Shown here one piece after another: positions 34,740-46,559 of a DNA stretch of 64,000 bases. The notes under the pieces were generated by a model. That model saw only the letters and a program-made list of their open reading frames with translations. It was not told where the DNA came from and made no database searches. The stretch's first letter is position 1, and each line of letters opens with the position of its first letter. The stretch spans positions 63,278,304 through 63,342,303 of the forward strand of contig OY829537.1 in the NCBI GenBank assembly GCA_963691705.1, given 5' to 3'. The position numbers were made by a program, and so were the translations under genes. Source of the stretch: Viola odorata. Its lineage: Eukaryota; Streptophyta; Magnoliopsida; Malpighiales; Violaceae.

Positions 34740-35480
34740 AAAATGAGGTCGAGAAGAGGTGGATTGTAGGGCGATCTTGTTCGAAGAGAATATGGTTATA
34801 ATGATCATTCTTTTACGCCTACTATCAGTTGTTATAATATGTCATGGATTTGGAATTGTATTTATTCTTCTAATAAATCTTTTTGGGAGAGTAGTACACA
34901 GGTCCTATTGAGTAATGACCACCATGCAAGCTTTTAGCACTTAGATTTGACAAATAATGGGTCTTAATAGCGTATGACCAGGTAGAAATGGTTGTGGATA
35001 TGGGATATGGTGACGGTGACATATGGCGCTTGATGTTTGTGTGGAGTCGGCCATTAACAGATAAGAGACAGAGTCGTTATCGGCTTTAACGACAATTTGG
35101 ATCAATTTTGTGCTAGTAGAAACGGGGACAATAGGCTATTGTGGCGGAGAGAGAGTAGCAGTATCTATTCAAAAGTTCAGTAGCGTCGCGGTTAGAGATA
35201 AGCAATCTAATGGGCAAAACTTATTTGGATCCAGCTATAAATCAAGTGTGGTATTTTATGATCCCCATGAAAGTCCAGATTTTTCTTTTATTGTCTTTAC
35301 AAGAGAAAATTACAACTTGTTCTTTCTTTCACATTCGTGGTATGATCCAATCCCTCATGTGCCCCTGGTGTAGACGATGTTTCTCACCTATTATTGCTAT
35401 GTGTGATTGACTCATCTTTGTCGGTGGCGAGGTATGATGTGGGCAAACCCGACTCAATTACACATTTTATTCTTCAGCTG
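34740..35480 (+). pseudogene. Degenerate LINE fragment (zf-RVT region)
   Basis: Plus-strand reading in shifting frames gives EYGYNDHSFTPTI and SWIWNCIYSS, then, around 35230-35420, WYFMIPMKVQIFLLLSLQEK and a CPWC pair followed by a His/Cys-containing end. This is the zinc-binding region found downstream of LINE reverse transcriptases. Many stops and shifts are present. The RT domain itself is absent, and the opposite-strand LINE at 36-38 kb is a separate insertion. Confidence 0.5.
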
Positions 35481-35994
35481 GAATAGCTTGGCAACATTAC
35501 ATTTAAAAGACTAGGTTAATATTTGGAAGACCCTATATGATATGCAATCCTTTGGTCTATATGTTACTCTTGTCCCTAAAAAAAACTAACCAATTGGATT
35601 AAAAGAATAAATACTATGTGATAGAGATTAATTAGAAAATTTTGCTTATTTAATTATATATTATGATATATATATTAAATAACTAATAACAAGTGAAACC
35701 CTAATTTATAAATGGTATAAAATGGACACAATAGTGATACAACCGTTTTATCAGAGAAAAACGCATAACACAAAATGCATGAGGAAAATGCAAGAGTTAT
35801 ACATATTTATTTTCTCTTGGTGCTGGCACACTTTAATTTTAAAATTTTTAGCTTTTTGGTGCGAATTCCAATAATAAGTGTTCGTCTCATCAAGGCAGCA
35901 TTTATTGATTCAGTTCAAGCTCGAGTGGCTGAATATCACTATTTTCAAGTTCCAGTTTTGGTTTATTTGCACAAATCAATTTTTGTTTTTTCAA
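35481..35994. other. AT-rich spacer between two LINE remnants
   Basis: No recognisable gene. One plus-strand frame (35775-36005) is hydrophobic, but its codons are dominated by T-rich composition. Confidence 0.35.
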
Positions 35995-38152
35995 TTTTTT
36001 TTTAATAAGCACAAGGAATTTTATTAAGAAGGCATTAGTAAATGACTGCCAAAAAGGGGAAAAGAATATACACAAACGGTCTTAGCTACTGCTGCTGCAA
36101 ACAGCAAACAGAACACACAACGGAAGTGGCCAACAGCTAAACTACCAAACCGACAAGGCTCAATCCCCAATCAGCAGCAGCTAGGACGACCACTAGACCA
36201 GACCCCTAGCTTGAGGTGGCCGAAGCTGGATGGCTGCCCCAAATATAAAGCCACGTAGAGGACATTCCCATTTGGCTAGAGGAGTATGGAAAGGAATTAT
36301 CCTTGCTCCGCAGCCAGCGCCTCCAAATAGAGAAGGTGACATGTTGCAACTTCTGCTGGCTGAATCTCTCCTGTCTGAACACGATATTGTTGCGGTGCTT
36401 CCATAGACTCCAAAAGATAGCTTGCAACAACATCTGCCACATGTCTATCGACTGAGATTGATTCCCAGAAAACATGCCTCTCCAGCTGTGCCACAATTCT
36501 TCTACATGCCGCGGCCGGACCCAAACTATCCCGGCCCATCGCATGATGGTTTCCCACAGCAGGTCTGTCTTGGAGCAGTGCAGAAATAGATGGTTGGTAC
36601 TCTCCTCACAAGAATTGCACATAGGGCAAGTATCCTCATCAATGATGTTGCGCTTCCTGAGAAACTCCCGAGTGGCGATACAGTCTTGCAGGACCAGCCA
36701 CGAAAAGAATTCTACCCGAAAAGGAATCGTCCCCCGCCAGCAAGAGTGGAGGGTGTCATTTTTAAGGTGACCATATCTATTTTGTTCAATGGCCTTGCAC
36801 ATGGACTTGACAGAGAACTCACCCGAATTTTCTAGCTTCCAACGTATCGCACTTGCACTGGTTGTTCTGCTTGGAATCAGCAGGGACTCCTTCATGTTAT
36901 TGGCCTCGTCCATCTCCCACTCAAAAAAGCCCCGCCTCCAGGGGATTTGCCAACTCCACACTGAGTCATGCCAGCTCCCAAACTCACGGATGACTCCCAT
37001 CCTGTTGCAGGTTATGGAATAAAGCCTTGGGTATTTGAGAGCCAGCGGCGCAGGAGCAGCCCATGGGTCCCACCAAAATCTGACTGATTCCTCGGACCCA
37101 ATAGTAAGCTGAGACTTAGAAGTCCATGTCCCAAACAGGGAGGAGGATCTCCCACAGACCCGGATGATGTCATTCCAAATTGTAGAAAGTTTCGTACCAT
37201 CCTGAATCCAGATGTCTCCCAGCGTAGAGATCTTATGCTCTTTACGCACAATATTAGCCCATTTCTTGTTCTCCCCCGCCAATAGACCCCAAACCCAGCC
37301 CTCCCAATTCTTTTGGACGACTAGCGGTCGCCCACTTCACCTTAGATAAGCCTCTGCTATGATCGTCACCACTCCATAGGAAACGAGCCTAATTTGATTA
37401 CATCTCCGAATAATGCCCTTTGGCATTCGATAAAGAGACATGTTGTAAACCGGAAGACTCGTTAGGACTGATTTTATTAAGGTCATTCTTCCACCCACTG
37501 ATAACAGAGGTCCCTTCCATAAAGCCAACTTTTTCTGAATTTTCGAAAGCAAGAAGTCCCAACTAGAGAGTCTCTTCGGGTTCATCCCCACGAAGGACCC
37601 GAGGTACTTGAATGGCAAAACCTCGTATTTACAGCCTGCTCTCCGAGCCACTGTTTTCCCCGAGTGTCTGAAAACATTCACACCCACTAGCGTGCTCTTA
37701 AAGTAATTGACCTTAAGACCTGAGAAAGCGTCAAACCATCGCAGAATCCCTTTTACACACTGGATTTCCTCTTCGTCATTGTTAACAAAGACCAACGTGT
37801 CATCCGCGAATTGCAGGTGGGTGATATCCCATCCCCGCATCTCACTCCCTATGCCCCGAAGAAGGCCTCCCAATTTCGCTCTGGTGAATAGTTGATTTAG
37901 CCCTTCCGCCGCTATGTTAAACAGAAACGGAGACATCGGGCACCCCTGCCGCAGCCCTCTTCCCACTCTAAATTCCTGCGATGGGGATCCGTTGATGAGA
38001 ACTGAGACCCTAGCTGTGCCAAGACACTGATTAATCCACCTGCGCCACTTGGCACTGAACCCCATATGGCTCAAAATGTCATTCAGGTAGCTCCATTCGA
38101 CCGAATCATACGCTTTTTCGAAGTCGAGCTTGAACAGGAAACCTTGTCGGCG
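35995..38152 (-). mobile_element. 5'-truncated LINE (L1-type) retrotransposon
   Basis: Minus-strand element with a 9-base A tail (T run 35995-36003 on the plus strand) and a 5' end that stops abruptly inside the reverse transcriptase at about 38152, the usual 5' truncation of LINEs. It contains RT palm motifs and a downstream zf-RVT domain. The endonuclease and ORF1 are absent. The truncation point abuts a cluster of short inverted repeats. Confidence 0.85.
36206..38152 (-). pseudogene. LINE ORF2 fragment: reverse transcriptase and zf-RVT
   Basis: Encodes target-primed reverse transcription machinery. From the truncated start: FKLDFEKAYDSVEWSYLNDI (first catalytic Asp); GLRQGCPMSPFLFNI; then FADDT with the two catalytic Asp residues at about residue 120 of this fragment; KYLGSFVG; and a linker. 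A one-base shift near 37390 ends the open RT frame (37337-38074), and another near 37270 leads into the 358-codon frame 36206-37282. That frame carries the zf-RVT motif (WSWQIPWRRGFFEW, then CPMCNSCEESTNHLFLHC) and a Trp-rich end. Long open stretches suggest moderate age. Confidence 0.85.
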
Positions 38153-38345
38153 GCTTGACTTAGGTGTAAGTCTCTAATTAGGTGTAAGGTACACACGTCA
38201 AACTCTAATTTGTTGGAATCATAGCTAATTAGAGTTTGACGGACCCGAGTCTCTAATTAGGTGTAAGGTACACACGTCAAGTCTCTAATTGACGTGTGTA
38301 CCTTACACCTAATTTGAATTAATATTATGAAAATTAGAATCATAC
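38153..38345. repeat. Cluster of short direct and inverted repeats with a perfect 26-bp hairpin
   Basis: The 30-base unit 'ctctaattaggtgtaaggta' plus 'cacacgtcaa' occurs at 38172-38201 and 38251-38280, and again inverted at 38289-38314. Positions 38255-38280 and 38289-38314 are perfect reverse complements with an 8-base loop. A second perfect 12-bp stem pairs 38199-38210 with 38227-38238. The cluster lies exactly between the truncated LINE end and flanking retrotransposon DNA. Confidence 0.9.
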
Positions 38346-38619
38346 GCTTTGTTGGTTTCTTGGATTAAGGCCTCTAAGTCTCTAATTCCTCTTTTCCATA
38401 CTCAATATTTGATATGAATAGAGGGTTTGAGTGGTTAGATTCTCGGTGGGTAGGTATGGAAATTGACCCATGTTAATTGATTTGTTCCTTAAAGTAAGGT
38501 GACAACTCTCTAAAATTTGTCTTTTCAGATTCAGTTTTAATAGCTCGATAGTAATTTATACTCCTCTTAGCCTTTTGTCATTTTACTAAAATTACTTATT
38601 TATATTATTTTACTATATA
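38346..38619. other. AT-rich sequence left of the Athila remnant
   Basis: No coding sequence is recognised. It may be an eroded part of the Athila pol region or flanking DNA. Confidence 0.3.
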
Positions 38620-38640
38620 CAGGGCAAGACGCCTTGTCAC

Positions 38641-38895
38641 GATAAGTTCCTCTCTGCTAAAACCTTGGCTACTGGACAGAAAGCTTTACTCTACAATTCT
38701 TTGCTTAGGCTCTTTTCTAGAAAATTGAAGCATAGGTGGACATGCCCTTACCTTGTCATAAAGATTTATGATCATGGGGTAGTTGCAATTCAGAATATGG
38801 ACACAAGCCTCATTTCCAAAGTGCAAGACCATAGATTGGAGTTGTTCCATGAAGGTTTCCACCCCCTCATGGTGGAGCCACCGGACCCAAAGTAA
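38641..38895 (+). pseudogene. Athila integrase C-terminal fragment
   Basis: Open reading from about 38641 with TGQKALLYNSLLRLFSRKLK, then RWTCPYLVIKIYDHGVVAIQ and DHRLELFHEGFHPLMVEPPD. This is the GPY/F-like C-terminal module of gypsy integrases, which helps DNA binding and target choice. The rest of pol is missing upstream. The near-identical module at 63371-63628 shows the family relation. Confidence 0.75.
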
Positions 38896-41870
38896 TTTGA
38901 GTTGCCAACGTTTAGGCCTTGACGTTAACTCAGACGCTTCGTGGGAGGCAACCCACGTTTCTTTCCTTTTCCGGGTGAACACTTTCATTTTCCTTTTTGG
39001 TTTTTATGTTTCTTCTCGTTTACCCTTGTGTGAGTCCCTTCTTCTCATTGAGGACAATGCGATGCCTAAGTGTGGGGAGGGATTTATGTGTTTGCATGTT
39101 TATTTTATATATTGCTTATTTTCCTGTTTGTTGCTTGACTACATGTTTTGTGTGTGTGACAAAAAAAATTTCAAAAATTCAGATTTTTATTTTAGGATTT
39201 TGTTAGCTATTTTGCCAAAATTTGAACTGCCCCGTTTTTAAAACCCCCTTGTTTGAGCACACACTTTTGAAATTTTGTGCACAGAAAAACTATCATTCGT
39301 TGCATCTATGCCTAGACAAACACAACTTTTCCTGCTTGCACTTATGACCAGTCTAGGCTTAGACACTAGTAGTCGGAAAAAAAAACTACCTTGTGAGCAC
39401 TTTGAGTTTCCATGCCATATTTTTCATGTGTGATATGCTTAACTAGGCGCTAGCTAGGTTTGCATGATATCCCTAGTGATACGATCCTTGGGTGCTAGGA
39501 TGCGTTTGAGTGATGATCTAGTCCTCTTATAGGTTTGATGTGCGGAAATTGATGAAAATCCCCTTTGTTCTCCACGAACGCTTCTTCTTGATCAATTAAT
39601 ATCCCATACTATTAACTGATATCTTTCTCCACGAAAGTTCTCGATTGATTAGAAGGAATCCACCTTCCAAATTGAGGTTATCGGCAAGAGTCCACTCGCC
39701 TCGTTCGCTCTAGTCGAACCCTAAACAGAATCCACTCTTTAACAAACCGAAGATTGAGTCCACAATCCTCACAACGATCGAATCCACGAATCGCCAACAT
39801 GCTTGCTCACACACCTCCACGCTTGAATCCACAAATGCCACACTTTGCTCACGCCAACACTAGTCCACGCACCTCCTACGCTTGAATCCACAAATGCCAC
39901 GCTTCACTAGCCCTAATCGAGTCCACGACTAAGTTAACACACACAAGAACGGCTTGCTCTGGAGAGTAATTAGATGAAGGAATGGAATTTAGTAAAGTGA
40001 TGATTTGGGTGAAAACTACTCTGATTTTATTATTAACAATCGTTGCCTTTAAATAGGCGAGTACAAGTTCTATTTAGACTAAGACTAGGATTTCTAATTC
40101 TATCTTAACTCTAACTAATTTAATTAAATAAAATAATTACAATAATTATCCTATCTAACTTGTACAAGACCACGCTTCACCCGACTCCTCTTCTCACTCA
40201 ACTTCAACTTCTAATCCTAGTCGGACTTGAAGTGCGCCCTCCTTGTCGCGTTCACACTCCTCTCGAGCCATCTCTTGATTTCTCCGTGTGTTTTCCTTCA
40301 AACTTGGTCCAGAACTCCTACTTGAATTATTACTAATGTGACACTTGGAATTTTGGAAAAAGCTTGAATCGATTTTATTTTGGCTCGGTGTCAACTTCCC
40401 GTTGACCTCTTGTGCATGTGCTATGCGCTTGGCTCGGTCCAACGCGCATCTTCCTCGTGCGCGGACTCCCATCTTCGCCCTATGGGCTCTCGCTAGCCTC
40501 ACCTGACTCGTCAAGGCTCGCCTAGCGCGCTCCTTCGCGTGCTCCAATCCCTTGGCTGCTCGCAACTCATCAACTAACCTCACTAGGGTTTCCGAGGATC
40601 CTAGGATGGTATCACCTGGGTATAGGCACCATTAGACTAGGGAAAGCAACTAAATGACGAAAGACCTTGTATATTTTTCTTCTTTTTCTTTTCTTTTCCT
40701 TCTGCTTCTTTTCTTTCTCTCCCTTACTTTTTTCTCCATCTTGCCCTCGACACTTACCCTTCCCAATTTCTGTTTCTCTTCTAACCATTTGAGCCATTTC
40801 CTTGATCTTTCCTTTGTAGGTGAGTAACACTTTTAAAAAAAACAGCAAGGGCTAGATGCGGAAAAAGCATAAGTATGGGGAAGACGAAGAAGTAAAATGT
40901 GAGATGTTGGAAACAGAGCTAGGGCAAGTCTGTGCAGAAAAAAATTACTGCGGCTAGACAGAGCACAAAAGCATAAGTGTGGGGAAGTAAAAGACAGCAA
41001 GGCCCTGACGCTTCAAGCAGAAATATGCAAAAAGGCCCAACAGCTGCAGCCCCTGCCCATGTTAAAATGACGGGTGAAGAAAGAAACATTTGTGCCTACA
41101 ATAAAAAAGAAAAAAATATAAAAAAATATAAAAAAAGAGAAAAAAGAAAAGAAGAAGAAGAAGAAGAAGAAGAATAAAAGCAAAGCAGGCAACAAAAGCA
41201 ACAAAGATCGCCAGCTCTAGCCTAGAAGAAGATCTCCCCCATAGAAGAGAAAGGAAGTCATCGTCTAGCCCTCGCTATCCCACCCCCAGCAAGTGTTACT
41301 CACCAACCTCTCCTTTTTCCAGCCAAGGAATCCCTCAATTTCAGATTTGTTTTCTTTCCCTTTCATCTTCTTCTCTTCTTCTTTTCTTTTCCTTTCTTTC
41401 CTTCTTCTTTTTCCTTTCTTCATCCTTTTTCATTTTCCATTCCTTCCTTTCTTTTTACCCAACCCGTACCTTTTCTTGCCTTTCTTTTTTAAAATGCAAA
41501 GTCTTTTCTGATCGCTAGATTGCCCTTGCATATGTACTGCATACTCGGATTGATATGAAAACTATATTTTGTGCTGTGTTATTTGCATCTTGAGTGATTA
41601 AACACCTAGCCTCGTTTGCGAGTGTGAGCGTAAATACTTATCCATGTGAGGATTGCTGGTGAATAGGCCTGGATTGGGAAAGCCTTACCTTTAGGGTCGT
41701 TATCCTACTAGTTTGGTGCAGATGCATGTCTAGGAAGAATTGTATTTGATTTGGTGTAGTGTGTTGAGTGATGTGTTTATTCTTGTGCTGAGGTTGATAC
41801 CATGTGTTCTGACTTGGGGATGCTTTCAGTTTTGTGGATGCTCGAGGGTGAGCATCGATCAGTGTGGGGA
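38896..41870 (+). other. Athila 3' noncoding region
   Basis: No open frame of interest. It is marked by the repeated 'taagtgtgggga' purine phrases, a poly-pyrimidine stretch at 41330-41500 and, at its end, 'gctcgagggtgagcatcgat' followed by GTGTGGGGA. That last phrase is the polypurine tract priming plus-strand synthesis just before the LTR at 41871. A solo LTR interrupts it (39477-40614). The same 'gggtataggcaccattag' phrase appears at 40618 and 63761. Confidence 0.65.
39477..40614 (-). mobile_element. Solo LTR (1138 bp) in the Athila noncoding region
   Basis: Begins TGATACGATCC and ends GGATGGTATCA, so the ends are TGATAC...GTATCA inverted repeats. It is flanked by CCTAG (39472-39476) and CCTGG (40615-40619), a 5-bp duplication with one change. 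The related element at 63.7 kb has the uninterrupted target ('cccctgggtataggcacc'), which confirms the insertion. Minus orientation is suggested by the TATA-like 'gcctatttaaagg' read on that strand near 40050. Confidence 0.85.
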
Positions 41871-44800
41871 TATTTGATAGTGTGTATTTTATGTATATTT
41901 TCCTCCTTATTTATTGCCTTATCTAGGGCAGCATGCTACTAATTTCCCTTTGAATTCACCTTTTTCGTAGATCTAGGCCCGAAGAGGAAAATATGCTGAA
42001 ATAGGCCCTTTTTAGTGGAATTCTGCCATGGATCCCTGATGGGTGTCGAATCCAATCATAAATAAAATTACAACTTATCACTAAGCAACAAAAAGGATTG
42101 TGCACAGCGGTAAGAGGATCGAACACAGGGACTATCGGCCTAATGTTTATTCTCCTGCAAACAACCAAACCAACTGAACAAAACGAAGGGGGAGGTCAAA
42201 ACAGTACAAGAAAATAAATGACAAGAAAATAAAAAACAGCAGCAGACATGGTCGCTTCATCCCAAGGCCTCGGGACGAGTCGACCATGCACAAAATACAA
42301 ATAGAAAATAAGAAACGAAAAAAAGTAAAGACAAAGAGAGTGCAAGGATGAGGGAAATATTGTTCCCAGTAGAGATCTCTTGAGGTAACAATTCCATGTT
42401 GTTGATCATTGACAAATATATTCAAAACGGTTTCATAGGGAAGTTAAAGAAATCCTTCCCTAAACCTATGGATGAGTTCGTCAATCTCTCAAGCGCCATC
42501 TTGGTCCGATGGTAACATTCCTACCAATTGTCACGCAGGAAGCCTCTTCTCCTAGGCCTTGAGGTGAGATCGTCATCTCATGGTCTAATTCTTTCCTCCT
42601 TTCTCTTAATGCCGGACCAATCGCAGTCACTAAAGAATTGTCTACTTGTGTTCCCCCAATCATGGATAATACTCAATTTCGGAGGAACTGACAATATTCA
42701 TTCAAGTCAAAATCCAAGTTGGCCAAACTCAAACCAAACATGAACAAATTGGAGTTAAAACAAGAAGGAAGAAATACAAAACCGAATTTAATTAAGTTCA
42801 AACAAAGTCTCAAAACATACTGGACTTGTAAACCTCTCAATCCCTACCAGGAATTGGAGGATTTAATTACAACCAATCAAAACAGCAAAAGGAATTCAAA
42901 TCCGAAAATACAAAGAAAAGCTGAAAAATCTGGAAAATGGGAGAAATGCTGATTTTCTCCTCCTCAACTCTCTACTGTCCTCTCTCTTCCCGTATGCTGT
43001 CTTCAGTCCGAAAATGCTATCTTAAATGGTCCTCCCTCTGTCCTCATGCTCCTCTCCAAGGTCAGTCAACACTAGTTCACAAAGCTCCACAAATCTTGTC
43101 TCCAAAGTGCTTGTAAACTAGTGGAAACATTCCCTTAAAATAAGGAAGAATGTTTGATGCATTCTTCCAAGAACGTTTGTAAGCTCAAGAGAATAACAAA
43201 GAGTGGCCCAAGAAGTCTAGTGTCTGATAAAAATGAGTCCCAAGAAGACAGGAAATGCACTAGAGAATAATTAATTGAAGCACGGAAAAACATGGTCAGT
43301 GCAAGTCCAGCTGGGATTCCGGAAGGTTGCTTCTTGTCGAGGCCTAGGGACGAATGGACCAAATTCAAGGCAGCAAAGCTGAAAACGGGACTCCATCACC
43401 AAATGATTGATTTAAGCTCTAATCTTCAAGCTTTCTGCTCCTTTCCTTCAGATTGATGCTCCAAAGGCTGTTTATAGGGAAAGGAAGCAAAAGGGCTTAA
43501 AGTAGCATAATTATCATCTCAATTAATAATAAAAGAAAAGATAAAACATCCAAAATAAACCATCAATCAATCCCAAAGCGTCGAGACCTCGACTAGGCCT
43601 AGCTAGATATTATGCTGTCCAGCCTTAGCTGATGATCAAGTCGTCTAGCCCTAGCTGTCGTACATCAGCAAAATCCCGACTAAAGAGAAAGATTCCCAAA
43701 AGATCCGCATGGGATTCCATGCAGATTCCGCCTAGCTGATTCCAGAATATTCCCTTTTGGACCAAGAAACACGCTCCTTGTGTGGGATGTCCTCTCCCTT
43801 AGCTGTATTTTTTCCTTATGTGGGTTGGACAGTATTTAAGCCTTAGTTTTAGGGTTTTTAGTACACAACTCTTTTGGAGCAACAACTCTTAGACATTCCT
43901 CTTTTGTTTTTCTAGGGATTTGTTCCTCCCCTTTGTTGGAGCAACCGCCACCATCTACTTTCCTTCAAACTGGAGCTTTTAAGCTTCGACCGGTATTTAT
44001 TGAGTTTTTATTTCTTTTATTGCTTCTTCACTTTTATGCTATTTATTAGATCTATTATTTATTACTTGTCAGCATGAGCGGCTAAGCTCATCCTTTTAGC
44101 AAGGGTATTTTAAGGGTTGCAAAAGGATAGTCAAGAGGCCAAATCGTTCTTCATATATTCTTATTGTTGTATTTTCTTGTTTGCCGGTTTCTTGTTAATT
44201 CGTCTAGGGCAAGTTAGAAGTCTGGCCAGCTAATAACTAGACCTAGATGATTACTATCATTTCTTTGGTTATAACTAACCCGAAGCCTTAGAATAGTGTA
44301 GACACTAGACGAATTGTCATTAACTTGGTCTGTTTTGTCAAGGGCAAGTGAGCGATTAGGGTGGTGTCGCGAGCCTGACAAACTGAGAGGCATCTAGCCC
44401 TAGACGTGTCTTTCCTCATCTTCATGGGCGCTGTGGGTATTGCCTCCCCTCTTCACACCTGGGAGGACGGCGCAACGTCAAGGCTGCCTCATATGTGAAA
44501 ATGGGGGGTAGCTTCTCTTACGAAGGAAAGCAGGGGGCCTAAACGTACCTGACCCCCATAGCATGTTTGTAGCATGAGAATAGAATATTTGTGCGCCGAT
44601 GACTGACTAGGCCTCGACGCAACCCAAGATAATCCCTTGCTAAGATTTCTCCTTATCTAATTTTATCTCATTTATTTCCCTGCTTATTTTGTTTATGATT
44701 GTTATTTCTGTTAATTTTATTATTTATGTCCTTGTTAGTTGTCCTGCCCTCGATCTCTCTCAATTAACTAGCTTAACCAACAAACCCCTCATTGTGTTAC

Positions 44801-44953
44801 TTTTTGGTTGCATTTATCTTCGTCATACATCTAGGGCAAGTTGTCGACTTTCAATCTCTGTGGTTCGACCCTGTTACCACTATATGAAAATTAGTTTGTG
44901 TATCTAGGCCTCAGGATTTAATATTATTTTTGACCCGTTTCGACGGCGAGTCA
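41871..44953 (+). repeat. Athila 3' LTR, split by a solo LTR
   Basis: Starts TATTTGATAG right after the polypurine tract (a TG-to-TA change compared with TGTTTGATA of the sister LTR at 57838) and ends CGACGGCGAGTCA. Without the 1538 bases of insertion plus duplication it is about 1.55 kb, similar to the 1.43-kb LTRs at 56.4 and 59 kb. Shared phrases include 'gagcggctaag' and 'ttcgaccctgttaccacta'. Confidence 0.75.
42037..43569 (-). mobile_element. Solo LTR (1533 bp), second member of the 3468-4968 family
   Basis: Begins TGATGGGTGTCGAATCC and ends ACCATCAATCA, flanked by identical ATCCC (42032-42036, 43570-43574). Start and end match the solo LTR at 3468, but the interiors are well diverged. 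It lies within the Athila LTR, so it is younger than that element's insertion. Confidence 0.88.
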
Positions 44954-45480
44954 GTACCGTCGGGCAAGACGTGTACAATGACTTAGGGGATGTCCACTCC
45001 CTCTGAACTTTGTGTTGGGTTCTGATCTAGGAATTACACTAGTAGTTACTACGGTCGATCATATTGCGGAGGAGAAAGTGATCGCAATTCTCCACCCGAT
45101 TGATCACTCCATTATGAGTGTAATTATTAATGTGTAGTATGTTTTACTTGCCAATCTTGTAGGAGACAGGGTTTTGAGAATTCTGGTGATAGATGTGCAT
45201 TGCAGTGTTTGCTCTAGTGTGTATATATTGAACTTTGTAATGGCTAAGTAACTAGTTCGGTGTCGAATAAATTTGTATAGTTTTGATGTGTGTGTGCAAC
45301 ATATTATTTAGTAAATTATAGTGTGAAGTGTGTTGTAATATAAACCTCAACTAATGTATAAACCCTAATCGAGCTAACACGGGACGAAAAATAAACAGAT
45401 CATTACACTTGATGGCAAAATCCCAACCCATTCTTCTAGTTAACATCACAACATCAAAATGGGTTGTAATGTTATCCTGC
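44954..45480. other. Flank between Athila LTR and a minus-strand pseudogene
   Basis: No gene is seen. The right part (about 45360-45540) is probably the 3' untranslated region of the minus-strand unit that follows. Confidence 0.35.
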
Positions 45481-45542
45481 ACAATCCTGCAAGCCCAGAG
45501 AACTGATTCCTAATTACAAAGGTCGTTCGGATGTTTAACCTT

Positions 45543-46272
45543 CTATTGGCTCCATGATGAAAAATGGAAAACCATATCCCAAGAGTTGTAGAAACCAAGG
45601 TCCCCCGGAACTGTCACGTCACAAAATTGCCTTTTCCAGCCTTGAATGGACAATTGGAGTTTCCCAAAATATGGAGAGAACGGTAGTTCTTGGCGGATAG
45701 AGACGTTGTAGTACCCGTTCGTAAATCTCTTCATCTGAAGAAAATAACGAAATATGTCCATGGGAGGATCCTCGAGTGCCGCAAGCACTGTGTCAAGATT
45801 GACACTCTCAAGAGTCATCTTGCTACGTGTGGATTACATAGTTCGAGAACGGCCATTAAACAAGCTCAGTCATTCCATTTGGTATAATTTGAACGGGCGC
45901 TAAGGAATATTCATCTACAATCCTTGAGAGCGAGTCATGAAGGGGAAACACTACATCGTGCTCGAGCATACACATATACAACATGAAACACTTGTTGTCA
46001 CCAAGGAAGTCAAAGTGAAGCAATTCACCCTCCTTAAGCACTTGCACACGATAATATTGAGGGAAAACACCGTTCCCTTTCTTAAGAGACATATTGATGG
46101 CCCTTACCATTTCCTTATATGTTTTTAAGGTTGATGGCAGCTTGCCTTTACTGATATCCATTTTTGCATCTTCCTCGGCTTACTTGGTGTCTTCGTCATC
46201 GTTCCCCGCTTCGCCTTCATCTTCACCGTCATAACTATTTTCGTTCACTCTTTCAATCCCTTCTCCTGCCAT
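45543..46272 (-). pseudogene. 'Putative gypsy type transposon' (PF04195-like) protein, broken
   Basis: Minus-strand gene starting at the ATG at 46272 with an acidic N-terminus (ENSYDGEDEGEAGNDDED), then an in-frame TAA, then the frame 46161-45856. It carries the family core VVFPLHDSLSRIVDEYSLAP plus VQIIPNGMTELV. A one-base shift leads to 45818-45543, where MDIFRYFLQMKRFTNGYYNV and GWKRQFCDVTVP match the second half of the domain. Such proteins are encoded near or within plant retrotransposons; the role is unknown. Lesions: one stop and one frameshift. The upstream 46280-46560 looks like a leader. The family call is from recognised motif order, not a search. Confidence 0.6.
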
Positions 46273-46559
46273 ATTTCAAAAAGCAAAAACAAAATGGTGA
46301 AAATCTAATCATATAGTGAGAGAGAAGAGATAGTCGACTGAGAGATCACAACCGTCACAAAGATTCAAAAACCATTGGGGATGATGCGTCATCGAAATCC
46401 AAATAATATAAAGACAAATGGCAAAAACTAGGGGGTCGATTACTTTTCTCGAGAGAGAGAGTTTTGCTATTCTTTGTTATGAGAAAATGCGGTAGTAAGA
46501 AGAAAGAAGAATGCTTGATACTTGTATATTAAAGGCCCTAACAAAGGGAAAATGTTTTG

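Larger units (their letters stand above)
38620..44953 (+). mobile_element. 3' part of an Athila-type Ty3/gypsy retrotransposon, with nested solo LTRs
   Basis: Contains the integrase C-terminal end, a long 3' noncoding region with the repeated 'aagtgtgggga' phrases typical of Athila (39067, 40973, 41860), and the 3' LTR (41871-44953). Two unrelated solo LTRs are nested: 39477-40614 in the noncoding region and 42037-43569 in the LTR. The element to its left is missing, removed or replaced at about 38.6 kb. It belongs to the same broad family as the element at 58.9-64 kb: the integrase ends share TGQK.LLYNS and HDHRLELFHEGFHPLM-type phrases. Confidence 0.8.

Noticed and set aside
40977..41204. 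Lys/Glu-rich and Phe-rich frames in the Athila noncoding region
   Set aside because: Simple-sequence (A- and GAA-rich) translation.
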